Shown here one piece after another: positions 22,980 to 34,659 of a stretch of 64,000 bases of DNA. Source of the stretch: Patiria pectinifera (Eukaryota > Echinodermata > Asteroidea > Valvatida > Asterinidae); assembly GCA_029964075.1 (NCBI GenBank), contig CM057145.1:930001-994000 (forward strand), read 5' to 3'. The position numbers and the translations under genes were made by a program. The stretch's first letter is position 1, and every line of letters starts with the position of its first letter. The notes under the pieces are model-generated. The model had not been told where the DNA came from, made no database searches, and saw only the letters and a list, made by a program, of their open reading frames with translations.

Positions 22980-24295
22980 AGATTCAAGGTGGATCCACCT
23001 CAGACCGTTTTGGCTTTGCACGCTGATTTTCATGCTCTTATCACAATTTTGGGCACGGTTTGGGCAAAAATAAGGGGCCTCAGCAGCTCCACTATTGACC
23101 AGGATATACACGTGTACATGTGTATAGGCCTACAGTATATGTATATGAAATATAGAAATACAATCTTTTTAAAGATCAATCTTAAGTAACTTTATCCGAC
23201 TTTATCCGGTTCTCAAGTAGCATTTTTGGTATCATGGGGTCAATCTCAACACGTCAATCCAAAAATGGCACATGCGCGACATGTTAATTAAACTCGACAT
23301 TTTGGACATTTGACCTTGTGGGGTATATTGCGGGGTCTATTAATTGTTCTGTTGTGAATATATACTGCCTCACAGTCGTGTTATAATTATGAGTCATATT
23401 GTTCCCTTCTTTTGTTCATATAGTTGTACTTTTTCGTTTTGTTTGCACTTGAAGATTTTCTCTTCATCTCCTATAAGGTCACATGTGGAAAACCACCCGA
23501 ATTGCAAATCCCCCATTGTCCCAAGTCAAGTTGTACACAGCAAATAAAAATTACACTAATGCTAACGCCCTCCCGTCCAAACCCGCAGATGCTCATTACA
23601 ATAACAACCGTAAACCGGAACCGTGTAACGGCTGCTATACATTTTCATGACTGAATTTTTTCGTTGCAAAATACTTCCGTAAAGGGCTAAGCACCATATT
23701 GATTTTGTTTAATATCCGCTTATTTGCCGCCAATAACCAAAGACTTTAAACGGTTCATCAAAAATCATCCAGACTGCGAGTATCTCCTGTAAAGATTTAA
23801 AGACCAAAATTTTACCTCTCTACCACGGATGATAAAGTTGGTGATGGTTCAAATTTGCATAGCCCCGCGATCACTGTTCAATTTTCATAAACCGCTTTGA
23901 TTGTCAGTGTTTCTGTCAATTTTACCGTCTGAAACTATCAGCAGAACCACTGAACGTCGCGTCCAGCACATATCACAAGTTCCAAGTGAAAAGACTGCAG
24001 GTCGTCAGAAAAGGTAAGATACATCAATGTAACAGTTCACCATAATTGTTCTTCTTACCATCGTCCCTACAAGATAAGACATTCAAGAGCTAGCTAGATT
24101 ATCTTCTAAAAACTCTAGACTCGATAAAACAAATGTTGGTAGTAACGACACATTTCAGGGACGTACGAACGCATAAATTAATCCTTCAATAAAGAATTCG
24201 AGGAAGTGGTCAGACCATTCTTTTTAGTGCACAATGTATAGTTATTTTTACATTACACTACATAGTAGATTATTAAATGCAAATTTCAGGAACAC
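22980..24295. other. Gene-free stretch
   Basis: No supported gene or repeat structure. Confidence 0.4.
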
Positions 24296-24299
24296 GACA

Positions 24300-25056
24300 C
24301 GTAACTCAGGGTACAAATCAGGGTACAAAGAATATCTCATCTCCCGCTACGTATCATAGTCTCCCTCCTACTTACAATTATTTCTTTTCTTCTTCTATTA
24401 TACTACTTATGTAGTCCCCTTGCAATAATTACTAATGTGATATGCTCGTTATTCTTTAAGGTATACTGTTTTCATGTCTATTTTTTTTTTTACTGGCATG
24501 TTTATATGGTCACTATTGCTTGAATGTCTCTTAACAGTTTATTTTCTTTGTGTAATTTTGTTTTGCCATTTGATTGTTCATCTTGTTTATCTTTCGTGAG
24601 AACATTTTGATTTGGCTGCCTACTTGTTTGTTCTTTTTGTTTCGTTTTTGTTCACTTTCTTGTGTTTACCTGAACGTTTTTGTATAGTTTTGATTTTGAC
24701 TGCATGTAGTTGCACGAAAATGTGATTATGGCATTATCGTTTTTGTTGCATCCATATATAATTATATCCAGTATGTTTTAATCCCATGTGTATTATATTT
24801 GCGTTTGTCCGGTTGTTTGTATGTCTCTGTATTTGTCAAGTTGTCATTTCGGTTTTGTTTTGTCAAGGCATCGCCTTATAAGCCCCCGGCTTCAAACGAT
24901 GCCCCCATCATTGCTTTTTTTATGGTCCTTTCTTGCTTAGATATTTCCATGTATATTTAAAATAATATTACTTTAATTATATTAATTATTAATTTATTTT
25001 GTTACATTGTCTTGTTTTCTTTTTGGCATTATGGAAATAAATGTTGATTGATTGAA
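24300..25056 (+). mobile_element. Possible 3' tail of a LINE-type retrotransposon
   Basis: T-rich sequence closes with a GGCATCG...CGATGCC hairpin (24866-24905), a further AT-rich stretch and GGAAATAAATGTTGATTGATTG, the sort of 3' end with short ATTG tandem tail seen in CR1/L2-like LINEs. No reverse transcriptase frame upstream, so at most a 5'-truncated copy. Inference from tail form only. Confidence 0.4.
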
Positions 25057-25059
25057 CTC

Positions 25060-26300
25060 CCTATGGTAATTTACCATAGGAACCTTCCTCATCCTTGCAA
25101 ATCCCAACAAAATTATAATAAACTCTGCACATACAGTTGGACTTATTTGTGGTATGCCTAATCCCAAGACAAACACAGTCAGTTTACTAGAGCAGCTTAT
25201 CCTTACAGATTCCAACAAACCCTGGTGTTGGAGTTTGGCTGGTTGGGGATCGTTAGGGTTAACTCCCTAGGGGTGTGCACAATTATATTGGAATTGGAGG
25301 ATTCAGGACTGTTAGGGTTAGATGTAGAGTATAGCCCATGTACACATTATTTCAATAATCAACCGTTATCTACGAATCCACAATTTTCAATACGGCTTTG
25401 TTAACACTCCAAGGGTACACACGTGATTATTTAAGAGCACTCTGGGTGGAGCATCAACCTTAGAATATTAACACGGGTGTGTTTACAGAAAATTCTTGCC
25501 AAAAAGAGTACATGTAAAACCTTCATTTCTAGGGGACATGTAAGTGACGAATTGTGTGCACTGTTGGTGAGCATTCAGAATACAAATATTAACAACGGGG
25601 TATTTACAGGAAATTATTGCAAAAAGAGTTGATGTTTAAGCTTTTTACATTTCCATATTGCAATTTTGCAATTTTGTCGTATCGCGATTGCCTAATTTAT
25701 AAGTAACTTGAAATGCTATGGAATGATGCAAAGAAGGTAAATGTTGCAATGAGCTTCATCCTTTTTTATAATCGATGTTCCCATTTTTAGTCACCTTACT
25801 GTTTTATGCTTGTTTCTCATGACTTTCATTCTAATGTCCTCCGTGCACAGGCCTATTTAAGTTTTGTCGGCAATATCGGGTAGCACGTTTCACTTAAAGC
25901 CTGTTATGTAAGTGTTCATTAAAATTTAAACTCAAGTGATTAAAGTAAACTGCAAAAGGACGTTCAATACATTCTAGGATCCTTGGAGCACAAAACTTCC
26001 ATTTACAACAAAATAAGTGAATTTTCTCTTATAATGGTTTTAAACAGGTTGCTTAACTCAAGGGCATTCTGGCGGTAACATTCCATACTAAAATTGCAAG
26101 TGATCAGAATTTCTCTGCAAACTGAATATATTTTCACTTAGGAAAAGTTACATTGTTGGTGTTAAAGGATAACTTTGTCAACTGAGTGTTCTTCAAGAAA
26201 TAATTTGACTTCTGATATTGTCACACCCCAGATATCTTGGATGTTCACCTTGGCTTATTCAAATCTCTTTGTTTCACAAGAATTAACAGTGTTTGTTTAA
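25060..26300. other. Gene-free stretch upstream of the orphan LTR
   Basis: No gag or pol homology was seen, although an internal region would be expected here if 26320-26538 is a 3' LTR. A block near 25440-25500 (AGAATATTAACACGGGTGTG) recurs loosely near 25570-25640. Confidence 0.4.
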
Positions 26301-26304
26301 ATCT

Positions 26305-26319
26305 AAAGAAAGGGGGAGA
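26305..26319 (+). other. Polypurine tract
   Basis: AAAGAAAGGGGGAGA directly abuts the TGTAGTG start of the LTR, as expected for plus-strand priming in LTR retrotransposons. Confidence 0.65.
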
Positions 26320-26538
26320 TGTAGTGTCCTGATAATACATGTATATGGATTACATGCAATGTTTACAGTGCTTTGCAAATGAGACCTATGCAAATTAGAT
26401 TGACCTCTAGTGCGAGATTAGGGGACACATTATGGGATAGCAGCATGGTCGAGAACTGGTCGAATAAAACGCTCTGGAGATTTTCGTATTCAATTCGTAC
26501 TTTTATTGAGCTCAATCCGGCTTCACAATCACACTACA
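26320..26538 (+). mobile_element. Orphan LTR (219 bp), 3' end of a lost LTR retrotransposon
   Basis: Starts TGTAGTG and ends CACTACA, a 7-bp perfect inverted terminus with TG/CA, preceded by a polypurine tract. Contains an AATAAA signal near 26463. No partner LTR and no coding region was found, so the rest of the element was deleted or never copied. It is not detectably the LTR of the gypsy copy at 1.9-5.8 kb. Confidence 0.65.
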
Positions 26539-26640
26539 CTGTTTGTTCAGAATGCGGAATAACTTACACGTAGAATGTGTTTATCCGTGGGGAAAATGTC
26601 CTAAACTTCACGTTCACCATAAAATAACAAAAACAAAGGC

Positions 26641-26669
26641 TGTTTCGGTTGGATGCCGAAACAGCCAAA
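26641..26669 (-). repeat. GCTGTTTCGG hairpin (HINE-B 5'-end type)
   Basis: GGCTGTTTCGG, a short loop, CCGAAACAGCC. With the flanking AACAAAAACAAA it matches, in reverse, the 5' end of the element at 44033. Confidence 0.6.
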
Positions 26670-27012
26670 AATTTGATGGCATAAACAAATAATTGCAGGC
26701 AGTACATTATGTAAATATACAGGTCAAGGCACTGCTCAATGCCACGAGAAAATTGATATGGCGACACAGGTAAACCACAGATGGTTATGCTATCTATTGT
26801 CTGTCTGTATTCCAAGGTCCATTCAATACAAACATATTCCGCTGGGCAAATTATCAATGCATGCTATTGAATACAGGGAGGTCTATAAGTTGTATTGTGC
26901 TCTGTGGGCCAGTTCACAAAAAGGTCATCAGTTTATACACTATACACTGAAACTCATCTGAAATGCCATATCAAACTGCGTGTGTATAACTTTCAACATA
27001 TCTTGGAGATTC

Positions 27013-27220
27013 ATGATGGCGTCCCCCAAGAAACATGTATACCAGGAAGGAGGCTGGGGCTGGGTCGTTGTATTTGCGGCCTGTGTAGCAGAGTTCATCG
27101 TCATTGGAAGCTTGAAGGCTTTCGGTGTTCTCATCACGGCCATGAAGGATGACTTCGATACGGGACTGTGGATCATCGGCTCCATTAATTCCCTTCACCT
27201 GGGAGTGCAGTTCATTCTGA
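27013..27220 (+). CDS. Gene A exon 1
   Basis: ATG ATG GCG start at 27013, in frame with the GGWGW signature; an upstream in-frame codon run lacks ATG. Codes TM1 and TM2. Ends CTGA before GTAAGC. Confidence 0.9.
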
Positions 27221-30200
27221 GTAAGCAAGCGAGTAACCTATGCAAGCAAGCTAACAATTCTATCACGATAGCCCCGTCAATGGCGAAAGCATTGTGATAA
27301 TCCCTATTAAGCAAATTAACTATAGTTCAAGACAGATTTTTTTTTAACTATTCTGACAAATATTGGTGGGTCAGGTAGGCGTGACAGACATGTGACCAAA
27401 AAAATACCCGTGCATTTAGGATCCTGCCTTTTTCGTTTTCGTTGATACTCCGATATGTTCGAGATAGCGCGGGTATTCGTGATAAAGACAAGCTGGTTTC
27501 ATTTACCAACAAAATGCATGTCATGTTTGTATATCAGTCCTGGCAAGTTTGAATCATCAGACCACGAAGGCTATCATTAACGAAGGTCAATGATTAATAC
27601 CAGAAAATAATACCCGGTATCCGATTTTAATTTGTGCCCCGAATATGCCCCCGCATGGCTTAATTTGCGTCGTGTTCTACGTTTAAATGTTACCAGACCT
27701 AAGGTCGATTAAGACGCGTGAGGTGATCGTCAGATCAAGGAACCAGACTAGTAAAAGGAGCTTCTGAGCCATCAAATATTTATATAATGCGCCATATGTC
27801 GAGCATAATTATTGTGTAACAAAATTAACCACTGGATGGAACAAAACATCTGTTCGTACCATATACAGTTACATGACTATGGTTTGCACTAAAGTCTTAT
27901 CATAACCTATACATGTATGGACCGCCATTTACATGTAAACTATTCAATAAGTCTTGTACAGCATAACGGCCCACTTTTTTAAGCTACTTAAAATTTCTCA
28001 AAACCTTCAGTTGGGTGCATCTAATTTTATGAAGTCTCAGCTCAGTTACTACATTTTTAGAACACAGAGAAAACGAATGCAAATTTTATGTTGCTCTCGT
28101 AAATTGATTCACGTAGGTACAAATGTGTATGCCTGCGGGCATACTTTTCATTTTTAAATCTCCTTCATGTTCTTTCGAACGATATCACTTCTGGAAGGAT
28201 AGTTAATTTGAATGGTACTTGGAACCATCCCTTCATGTATATATATCTTGACGTTGAGCAAGGTTTTTGAGCAGGGGCGTTTCAGGGTAGTCATGCATTT
28301 TTGTACGTGTCTGGAATTGTAACAAAGTGCGGGTCGGCCTATTTTGAAAGGAGCACACGGCATTGGGCTCTTTCAATAGCTCTCGTTCAAATGACGTCAT
28401 TTCCTACAGACCATCCACGTGCATCGGCATTTTGAGCGTCAACTTGCATAACGCGCATCGGCTGCGTCGTATTTCGAACACATTTCGAGCAAAAAGAGCG
28501 CGTGTTTGAAACATTTTCAACACTGCGCAATGCGTGCTTGATTGCATAAAATACGCAGTTGCAGTTCCTACAGAGATGGCCGTCATTGAGCGAGCCCTAT
28601 AGCGCATAGACTTGACTCAAGTCGAAATTGCTTTAAGTTGGTATCTTAATTTTTAAAAAAGTAGCAAAAATCACTTAGTTTACGTCTTTCCAGATGCCCG
28701 ACAAGGTACACTTCAGCGCGCGTTCCACTTCAGTGCCGTATAACAATGCGCATATTGCACATTGTACAACACGCGTATTACACGTACATGTCACTGCATG
28801 TGTGTGCATGTATTTCAGAGCATGTGCATACATGTGGTGCAAAAGTTAGCAATTCCGACTTGATCAATCTGCCATCAGCACCCCCCCCCTCGCGTGTACG
28901 CGCCTGTATTCATCAATGCATATGCAACGCCATCTCTATGCAACATCGCTTGACCAATCAAAGTAATCGTTTTTCGAAGACTCGTTTATTATTTTCAGTA
29001 GGTATTGGAAGGCTGGATAACAAGCTGCAAAAGTTTAAAAACGTAATCTTAATTTGTAGATTTCAAACACATTATATTGGGAGATTATGCTAAGATCAGC
29101 TGCTCTTGGATTGAATTAATAAAGAATGAGACATTCAAATGTTATTCAACACAAAGGGAATTTTTTATTGGGGTTAACCTGTAAAATATGTTGAGATCCA
29201 TTGATACCGCTTCGTGTTGTGCATACCCAGAGCTGTTTCAAAGCATTCGAACGTACGCGTGCGTGTATCTGTTTCTACTCCTTACCATGGGATGCGTGTG
29301 CGTTCTCCGCGAAACTTTGGATGCTACGCAGACAACGCTGATTGCGTGTTAGGAATATTATCAAAGCAATCTGCGTGCGTTTTCAAGAATAAAAACGCTC
29401 ATTACCTGAAATACTGTGATATGATTGGCTTCTACCGAAATCGGTAGAAGCCAATCACATCGAGAATTAATTTCCATAGACTGTGTACAAACGTGGAACA
29501 AACCAGCGCGTACGCTTGGCAGATTGACCAAGTCTGGGTTGCTGCATCACTTGAAAATAACATGTACATGTACGTTTTTAACATGATGGTCCGGATTCGA
29601 CGCATGAGGGCGCGCGTTATGTACTGTAAGTATGCTATATGCGCTGTGGGTGGATTTACTATTTAGGCACAGACCGAGCGCAACCCAGACTTGGCCAAGT
29701 CTATATAGCGCAACGTTTTGCACTATTGCTAGCGCTGTCGGTCGCGTATTGGGTATTTTTTTTGCCAGCATACTTCGTATTTTAACCAATCAGTCAGTTA
29801 CCGTGTCACGCGTAGCTGCCTTGTTTTGTCGTTCACACACCTGACAGCAACGTGAGACCAGCGAACGATGGCCATAAAAAAGGGCTTCAGAAAATTCGCA
29901 ATTTTCATGGCAAACCACAACCGAGCCAAACAAACAAAGCTGGTTTAGGTAGTAAAAGACCTACTTCATACATCTGTCAAGGTATTTGTTTTCTCAAAAA
30001 AAAAGGATTTCGATGCATTTTGACTATGCTATTTCACGGACAAATTGACTAAAAATTACGTGATGCAATTTCAGGTTTTCTCGACGACGACGAAAGTCTC
30101 CCGAATGTTGAGGTAATCAAAGCAAAGAATGAGCCTTCGTCTAAAAAAAAATCGTGAACGTGATGTCGTTAATTTTTTTAAGAATTCGATGTACACCTGA

Positions 30201-33200
30201 TGTTTCCAACAAATTCCATTTTTCACAACGCGAAAAGATCGTGGCCATTGTAAAAGCACAGAGCAAGACACCCAGGCACGGTATGACCCTGTGACCTCAT
30301 ATTCCCACTGATTGGTCGAGCTCGAGATGGCCTGCTTAATATTCATAAGTTCACACGTGCTATTCACAATTTCCTATTCGTGATTGCAAATCATAAAATC
30401 TCGCAAAAGTCTTCATTTGTCAACCGGCGATTTGGACCACAAATATAAAAGTCTCCTGCACGTGTTTCACATGAAAATGAAGCACAGACTATCATCTATT
30501 TAATGAATTTGTTGCGGCCTTTTTTAAGAATCGAACGTACACCTAAAAACTATTGGCCCTCACTTCTATTGCTACAAAGTATGAATTTTGTTTGATACGT
30601 CATAACAACACTGTATTTTTGTCAAAAGCAGTTACATTTGGTATCAAAATAAAGCACACGATTTCAACTTTTGACTAACTTAGCCGTCTTTGCCAAACAG
30701 TGCATGTATCCAGGTACTTTTCGTGTTTTCCTGTAGCCTCGAATACAGTCTCGTAAAACCTCGCGTATGCTTTTGGGCCATGCGTGCGTGACCTCGGGAC
30801 AAGAAACTGAGGTCAAACAGGGCTCTGTGCTTGATACGGCCACTGACTGCAATTGCATTACGCATCCTAAGTTAACCTAACTATTTTTCAGCTGTGTGGA
30901 TGGAAGCACGGATCCTACACACAAGGACGACCGACTGTTTTGAGCTCTAGTACAAAGCCGGGTGACCGCGATCCTAAAAACATCCTGTATACCTTTTGGT
31001 GTCACACCTACCCCCCCCCCCTCCCATTCAGTGTGAGCTAGCAATCCCATGCTCCTGGTTTTGCCGGCTGCTAACCGTACATGCAGTATTATACAAATGC
31101 AACATGGTTCGAGGGGGAGTAATGGGAATTACTGGTCCCGAGGTGTAGGTCAGCTTGATCACCTCCCGACGCGGAGGGACCAGTAATTCCCACCATTGTC
31201 CAGAAATAAACCATGCTGTATTTGTTTTACTACACCTCATATATTAGGTAGCCTTTGCCATTTCAGTAGCCTCACTGCCTTGTCGATAACGGCCTTCGCA
31301 GATTTTGCATCTTTATTCAGCACAATTTATTCAAGTTCGTTAGTCAATGAGGGAGTCTGGTGCCAACACTCTTTAATGTGTCTTTACTGCAGTAGTTACA
31401 AGTACTAACAACAACAGACTAGTTTCGTGAAGATTTCATGCCACAGAGTTCTACGAGGCGGGTTCCAGAGGGAATTTTTGGTACTACCAAAAAAAACTAC
31501 CGCCGGGATGACATCACCTGGGCACGTATTATTTTTACTTCTCAGACGTGCGGTGGAATCGGCCAATGACGTGCGCAAATTGATTATAAATATTTATGAG
31601 GTGAAGTAAAACATGTTACAACAAGATTAACTTGACGTAAATAAAGGGAAGTAGCCTTTAAATCGACAAGCCAATTAGTATTTACACATTACTGTTCTCT
31701 TGACAGCACCCGTGGCCTCGGTTGTAGCTCGGAAAGTCGGAGGGCGCCCTGTCATCTCCTTTGGCGGTTTTCTCTTTGGACTTGGCGTGGTTCTGTCGGC
31801 TTTAACGCATCATATCGCCTTCTTAGCTGTAACTATCATAGCAATTGCAGGTAAGGAGAATTTAGAAAAGCCCAAGTTGTCAATGGAATGGAAAGCTTAG
31901 AGTTTGCGCACTTCGTGTGTGCTTGTAATTGAAACGCAGCCTGACCTGGTATTCAAAATTAGGCCTACGTATGCTTACATACATTTGCAGTTAGACTCCG
32001 AACGAGTCCAGCCAAACGTTTTTGTCCAAATATGCATGCTTAGATTTCTACCAATTAATTATCGAAAGCAGGACTGCCTAGCCACACTGTCCGTTTAGTC
32101 TAAATTCAACAATCCCGTGTTCTATGTCGCCGGACTTATACCAAAATGGAAAACATCAAAACTCGTACATGTATACACCAGTATCAAGACAAGGTGTTTT
32201 TCGTGCCTACAGGTTCGGGCGCAGGATGCATTTTGGAGATAATGCGTGCAGAGTTTGCCCTGTACTTCCACGAGAAGTACGACTTGGCCGTCTTCGTGTC
32301 TCTCCTCGGGGCTCCAATTGGCTTTTTGCTGTATGGACCAGCCACACAGGTCCTTTTGGACACCTACGGCTGGCGAGGTGCAATGGTTATACTTGGTGGC
32401 TTTGGTTTCCATCTTATCTGCGCCGGTATGTTGGTGAGAAGACCCACGGGAATATACACAGCTATCCCTATTCAAGACCTATCAACTGAGAACCAAACCA
32501 CTGATCAAAACGAGTACCAGGCCCGGAGAGGAACCGAGGACCAGACCTGGGAGCAAAGCGAAGATCAGATGTCGAAGCATTGCGAGCACCAGATTTCGAA
32601 GCAAGGTGAGAACCAGATCTCGAAGCAAAGCCAGAACCAGATCTCAAACCACAGCGAGGACCAGCTCTCGAAGAAAAGCGAAGACCAGACCTCAGAGCAA
32701 AGCGAGGACCAGCTCTCGAAGCGAAGCGCTCAAGGTCCTGATCCTGTGAAGTGGCGTGATTCTGTCGTCTCAGCCCTCGGTCTTGAGATATTCATAAATT
32801 TTGACTTTGTGCTGCTGGCAGCCATCAGAATGTTCTACAGCATTTCATATGGCGGGATCTTGGTGTATATGGTACCCAACGGTCTGTCTGTAGGGCTTAC
32901 GAACGGTCAGGCGTCTTTCCTAAGTACGGCCTTTGGCCTTGGTAGCATGGCAGGGCCTGCTTTAGCAGTTTTTGTGATGAAAAGAAAGTTGGCATCGTGT
33001 CAAGTGACTGCGGTCATCGCAGCTGTTGTTAGTGCTGTGGGACTTGCATTGGATCCTTTCATAACTTCCTTCGCTGGTCAGATGGTCAATACGTTCTTCA
33101 TAGCAGCTGGTATAACCGCTGTTATTCAGGTGGTATGTGTGCTGACGAGATATCTGCCTTTCACCGACGATAAGTTCGTCATTGTCCTCGGTTGGTTGGG

Positions 33201-33758
33201 CTTCCTGGGCGGCTTGGCCACTTCCGTGGGTGACCCTCTGTCAGGTGTGTATATATCTTTGTACATGTATTGCTGAATAAAACAATTATCAGCAATTCAC
33301 AATGGCGATCATATTTTTTCCGAATTTACTAAGACTATTAATAGTCGACCTACGCACGTCTTTACACGTACCATAGCCCACAAGAAACAAACAAGATGAC
33401 GGCGCCCAGTGGGGACTTCAGTGACAGTTCACAAGAGGGCGCTATACTACAACTAGCACCACGTACTGTATAGGTTCCTTCAGAACTTACTGACATTTTT
33501 TCTCTTCTCTAGTGTTCCTTCCTAATGCATTAGCAATGTTAACTGACTCATTTGTATTCTCTGCTCATAACAATGAAACATAAACTTGCATTTCTTTTAT
33601 TTTCGTTCTCTCTAGGCTTGCTTTATGACGTCACAGAGAGCTTCTACGGGACCTTTTTCTTGTATAGCGCCGCTATGGTAGCAACTGGATTACTTTTTCT
33701 GTTGGACCTTTGCCGCGCTCGTTACCGCGAGTGGTCAAAGGAAAGTCATGCATTATAG
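27013..33758 (+). CDS. SLC16 (monocarboxylate transporter) family gene A, complete, 4 exons, 508 aa
   Basis: Exons are 27013-27220, 31707-31850, 32213-33244 and 33616-33758; every intron is phase 1 with GT-AG ends. The product is a 12-TM major-facilitator protein. N-terminal QEGGWGWVVVF is the MCT family signature before TM1. K35 (GSLKAFGVL) aligns with the substrate-site lysine K38 of MCT1. LYGPATQVLLDTYGWRGAM marks TM5-6. The TM6-TM7 cytoplasmic loop holds eight octapeptide repeats (residues 226-289). In TM8 the Asp and Arg of proton-coupled MCTs (D309, R313 in human MCT1) are G361 and G365. It is thus a plasma-membrane SLC16-type carrier of unknown substrate; classic H+/lactate transport is doubtful. 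AATAAA occurs about 175 bp past the stop. Gene B is tail to tail downstream. Confidence 0.92.
27221..29800. other. Gene A intron 1, left part
   Basis: No nested gene is supported. Holds a perfect hairpin at 29422-29457 and otherwise unremarkable AT-rich DNA. Confidence 0.45.
29422..29457. repeat. Perfect 17-bp hairpin in intron 1 of gene A
   Basis: TGATTGGCTTCTACCGA, two bases, TCGGTAGAAGCCAATCA. Too short for a MITE with known ends; could fold in the pre-mRNA. Confidence 0.85.
29801..30956 (+). repeat. Dispersed repeat R1, copy 2 (empty site)
   Basis: Same order and orientation as 20204-21769, lacking the 387-bp TIR insertion. Lies in intron 1 of gene A. Confidence 0.88.
31083..31222. mobile_element. 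Foldback MITE in intron 1 of gene A
   Basis: ATACAAATGCAACATGGTT and GGGAATTACTGGTCCC are mirrored by GGGACCAGTAATTCCC and AACCATGCTGTATTTGTT. Its ACAAAT outer ends and CCCGA-type centre resemble the foldback at 16948-17117, so the two may be distant relatives. Confidence 0.75.
31707..31850 (+). CDS. Gene A exon 2
   Basis: 144 nt after a TTGACAG acceptor, ends GCAG before GTAAGG. Codes PVASVVARKVGGRPVISFGG, the TM2-TM3 loop and TM3. Confidence 0.9.
32213..33244 (+). CDS. Gene A exon 3
   Basis: 1032 nt, acceptor CCTACAG, donor CAG before GTGTGT. Codes TM4 to TM11 and the whole central loop. Confidence 0.9.
32536..32727 (+). repeat. 8 x 24-nt in-frame tandem repeat coding octapeptides
   Basis: Eight exact-length units, each one octapeptide of the form (E/Q)-(D/N/H)-Q-x-(S/W)-(K/E/N)-x-(S/C/G), for example EDQLSKKS, ENQISKQS and EDQTSEQS. 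No indel interrupts frame or register. Substitutions between units affect mostly positions 4, 6 and 7. Confidence 0.95.
33616..33758 (+). CDS. Gene A exon 4
   Basis: Acceptor TCTCTAG; codes GLLYDVTESFYGTFFLYSAA, TM12 and a short C-tail ending SKESHAL. Closely matched by gene C at 63503-63624. Confidence 0.9.
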
Positions 33759-34029
33759 CTCCTTAAGTTTACAAAAATGGAAACAGAAAAATTGTTACAA
33801 TTTTCGAGCGTTCTTTGTTTTTGTGAACATTATTTTTATTTGACTAGGGGGGCACGAAACAAATCAGTCAGAGTACCGTGCTTACCACGGACCACTTGTG
33901 GGGTACCCGTCCATTGTTTGAGGTACCCCGCAAATAAAATCCTTAGAAAAAAAGGTACCCCGCAACGAAATCTTTAGAATTAGGGACAATGGGACAACAA
34001 TAGAGGTACCCCGGAAGTTCATCGGGCTG

Positions 34030-34650
34030 GGATGTCAGTCCGGGCAGCTTAAGTTCCGGATGATAACTTGAGTTAGAAAGGTTGTTTGGGATTGTAACTT
34101 CGGTAGGGGGTTGCCCTTTAGGGATAGGCGAGTTGGGATTGGTTTTGAGGTCAAAAGGTCAAAAGTCAAGGTCACCGTGGTGAGTTAAAGGTAAAGGGCT
34201 TCCGGATAAAAACTTTAGATTGAAATTAGATTTGGTGTCTAACTTTGGTAGATGGTTGCCCTTGAAGGTAGGCAAGTTTGGATTGGTTTTGAGGTCAAAA
34301 GGTTAAAGGTCAAGATCACCGTGTGAGTTAAAGGTAAAAGGTTTCCGGATGATATAACTTGAGTAAGAAATTAGATATTGGTTTCTAACTTTGGTATGGG
34401 GTTGCCCTTAGGAGTAGGCAAGTTGGGATTGGTTGGGGATCAAAAGGTCAAAGGTCAAGGTCACTGTGGTGAGTTAAAGGTAAATGGTTTCCGGATGATG
34501 AGTTAGAAATCACATTTTGCTGTCTAATTTAGGTAGGGGGTGGCCCTTGGGTACAGGCATGTTGGGATTGGTTCTGGGGTCAAAGGCCAAGGGTCAAGGA
34601 CACAATGTTGAGTTAAAGGTTAATGGTGTCCGAATGATAACCTGACTCTG
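34030..34650. repeat. Four-unit tandem repeat of about 139-146 bp, rich in AGGTCA
   Basis: The marker AGTTGGGATTGG-like string recurs at 34131, 34275, 34421 and 34560. Each unit includes GTTAAAGGTAAAGG, TTTCCGGATGAT and two or more AGGTCA hexamers (AGGTCAAAAGGTCAAAAGTC). Lies 270 bp downstream of the gene A stop. AGGTCA is the nuclear-receptor half-site; whether that matters here is unknown. Confidence 0.85.
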
Positions 34651-34659
34651 GCTGAGGGG

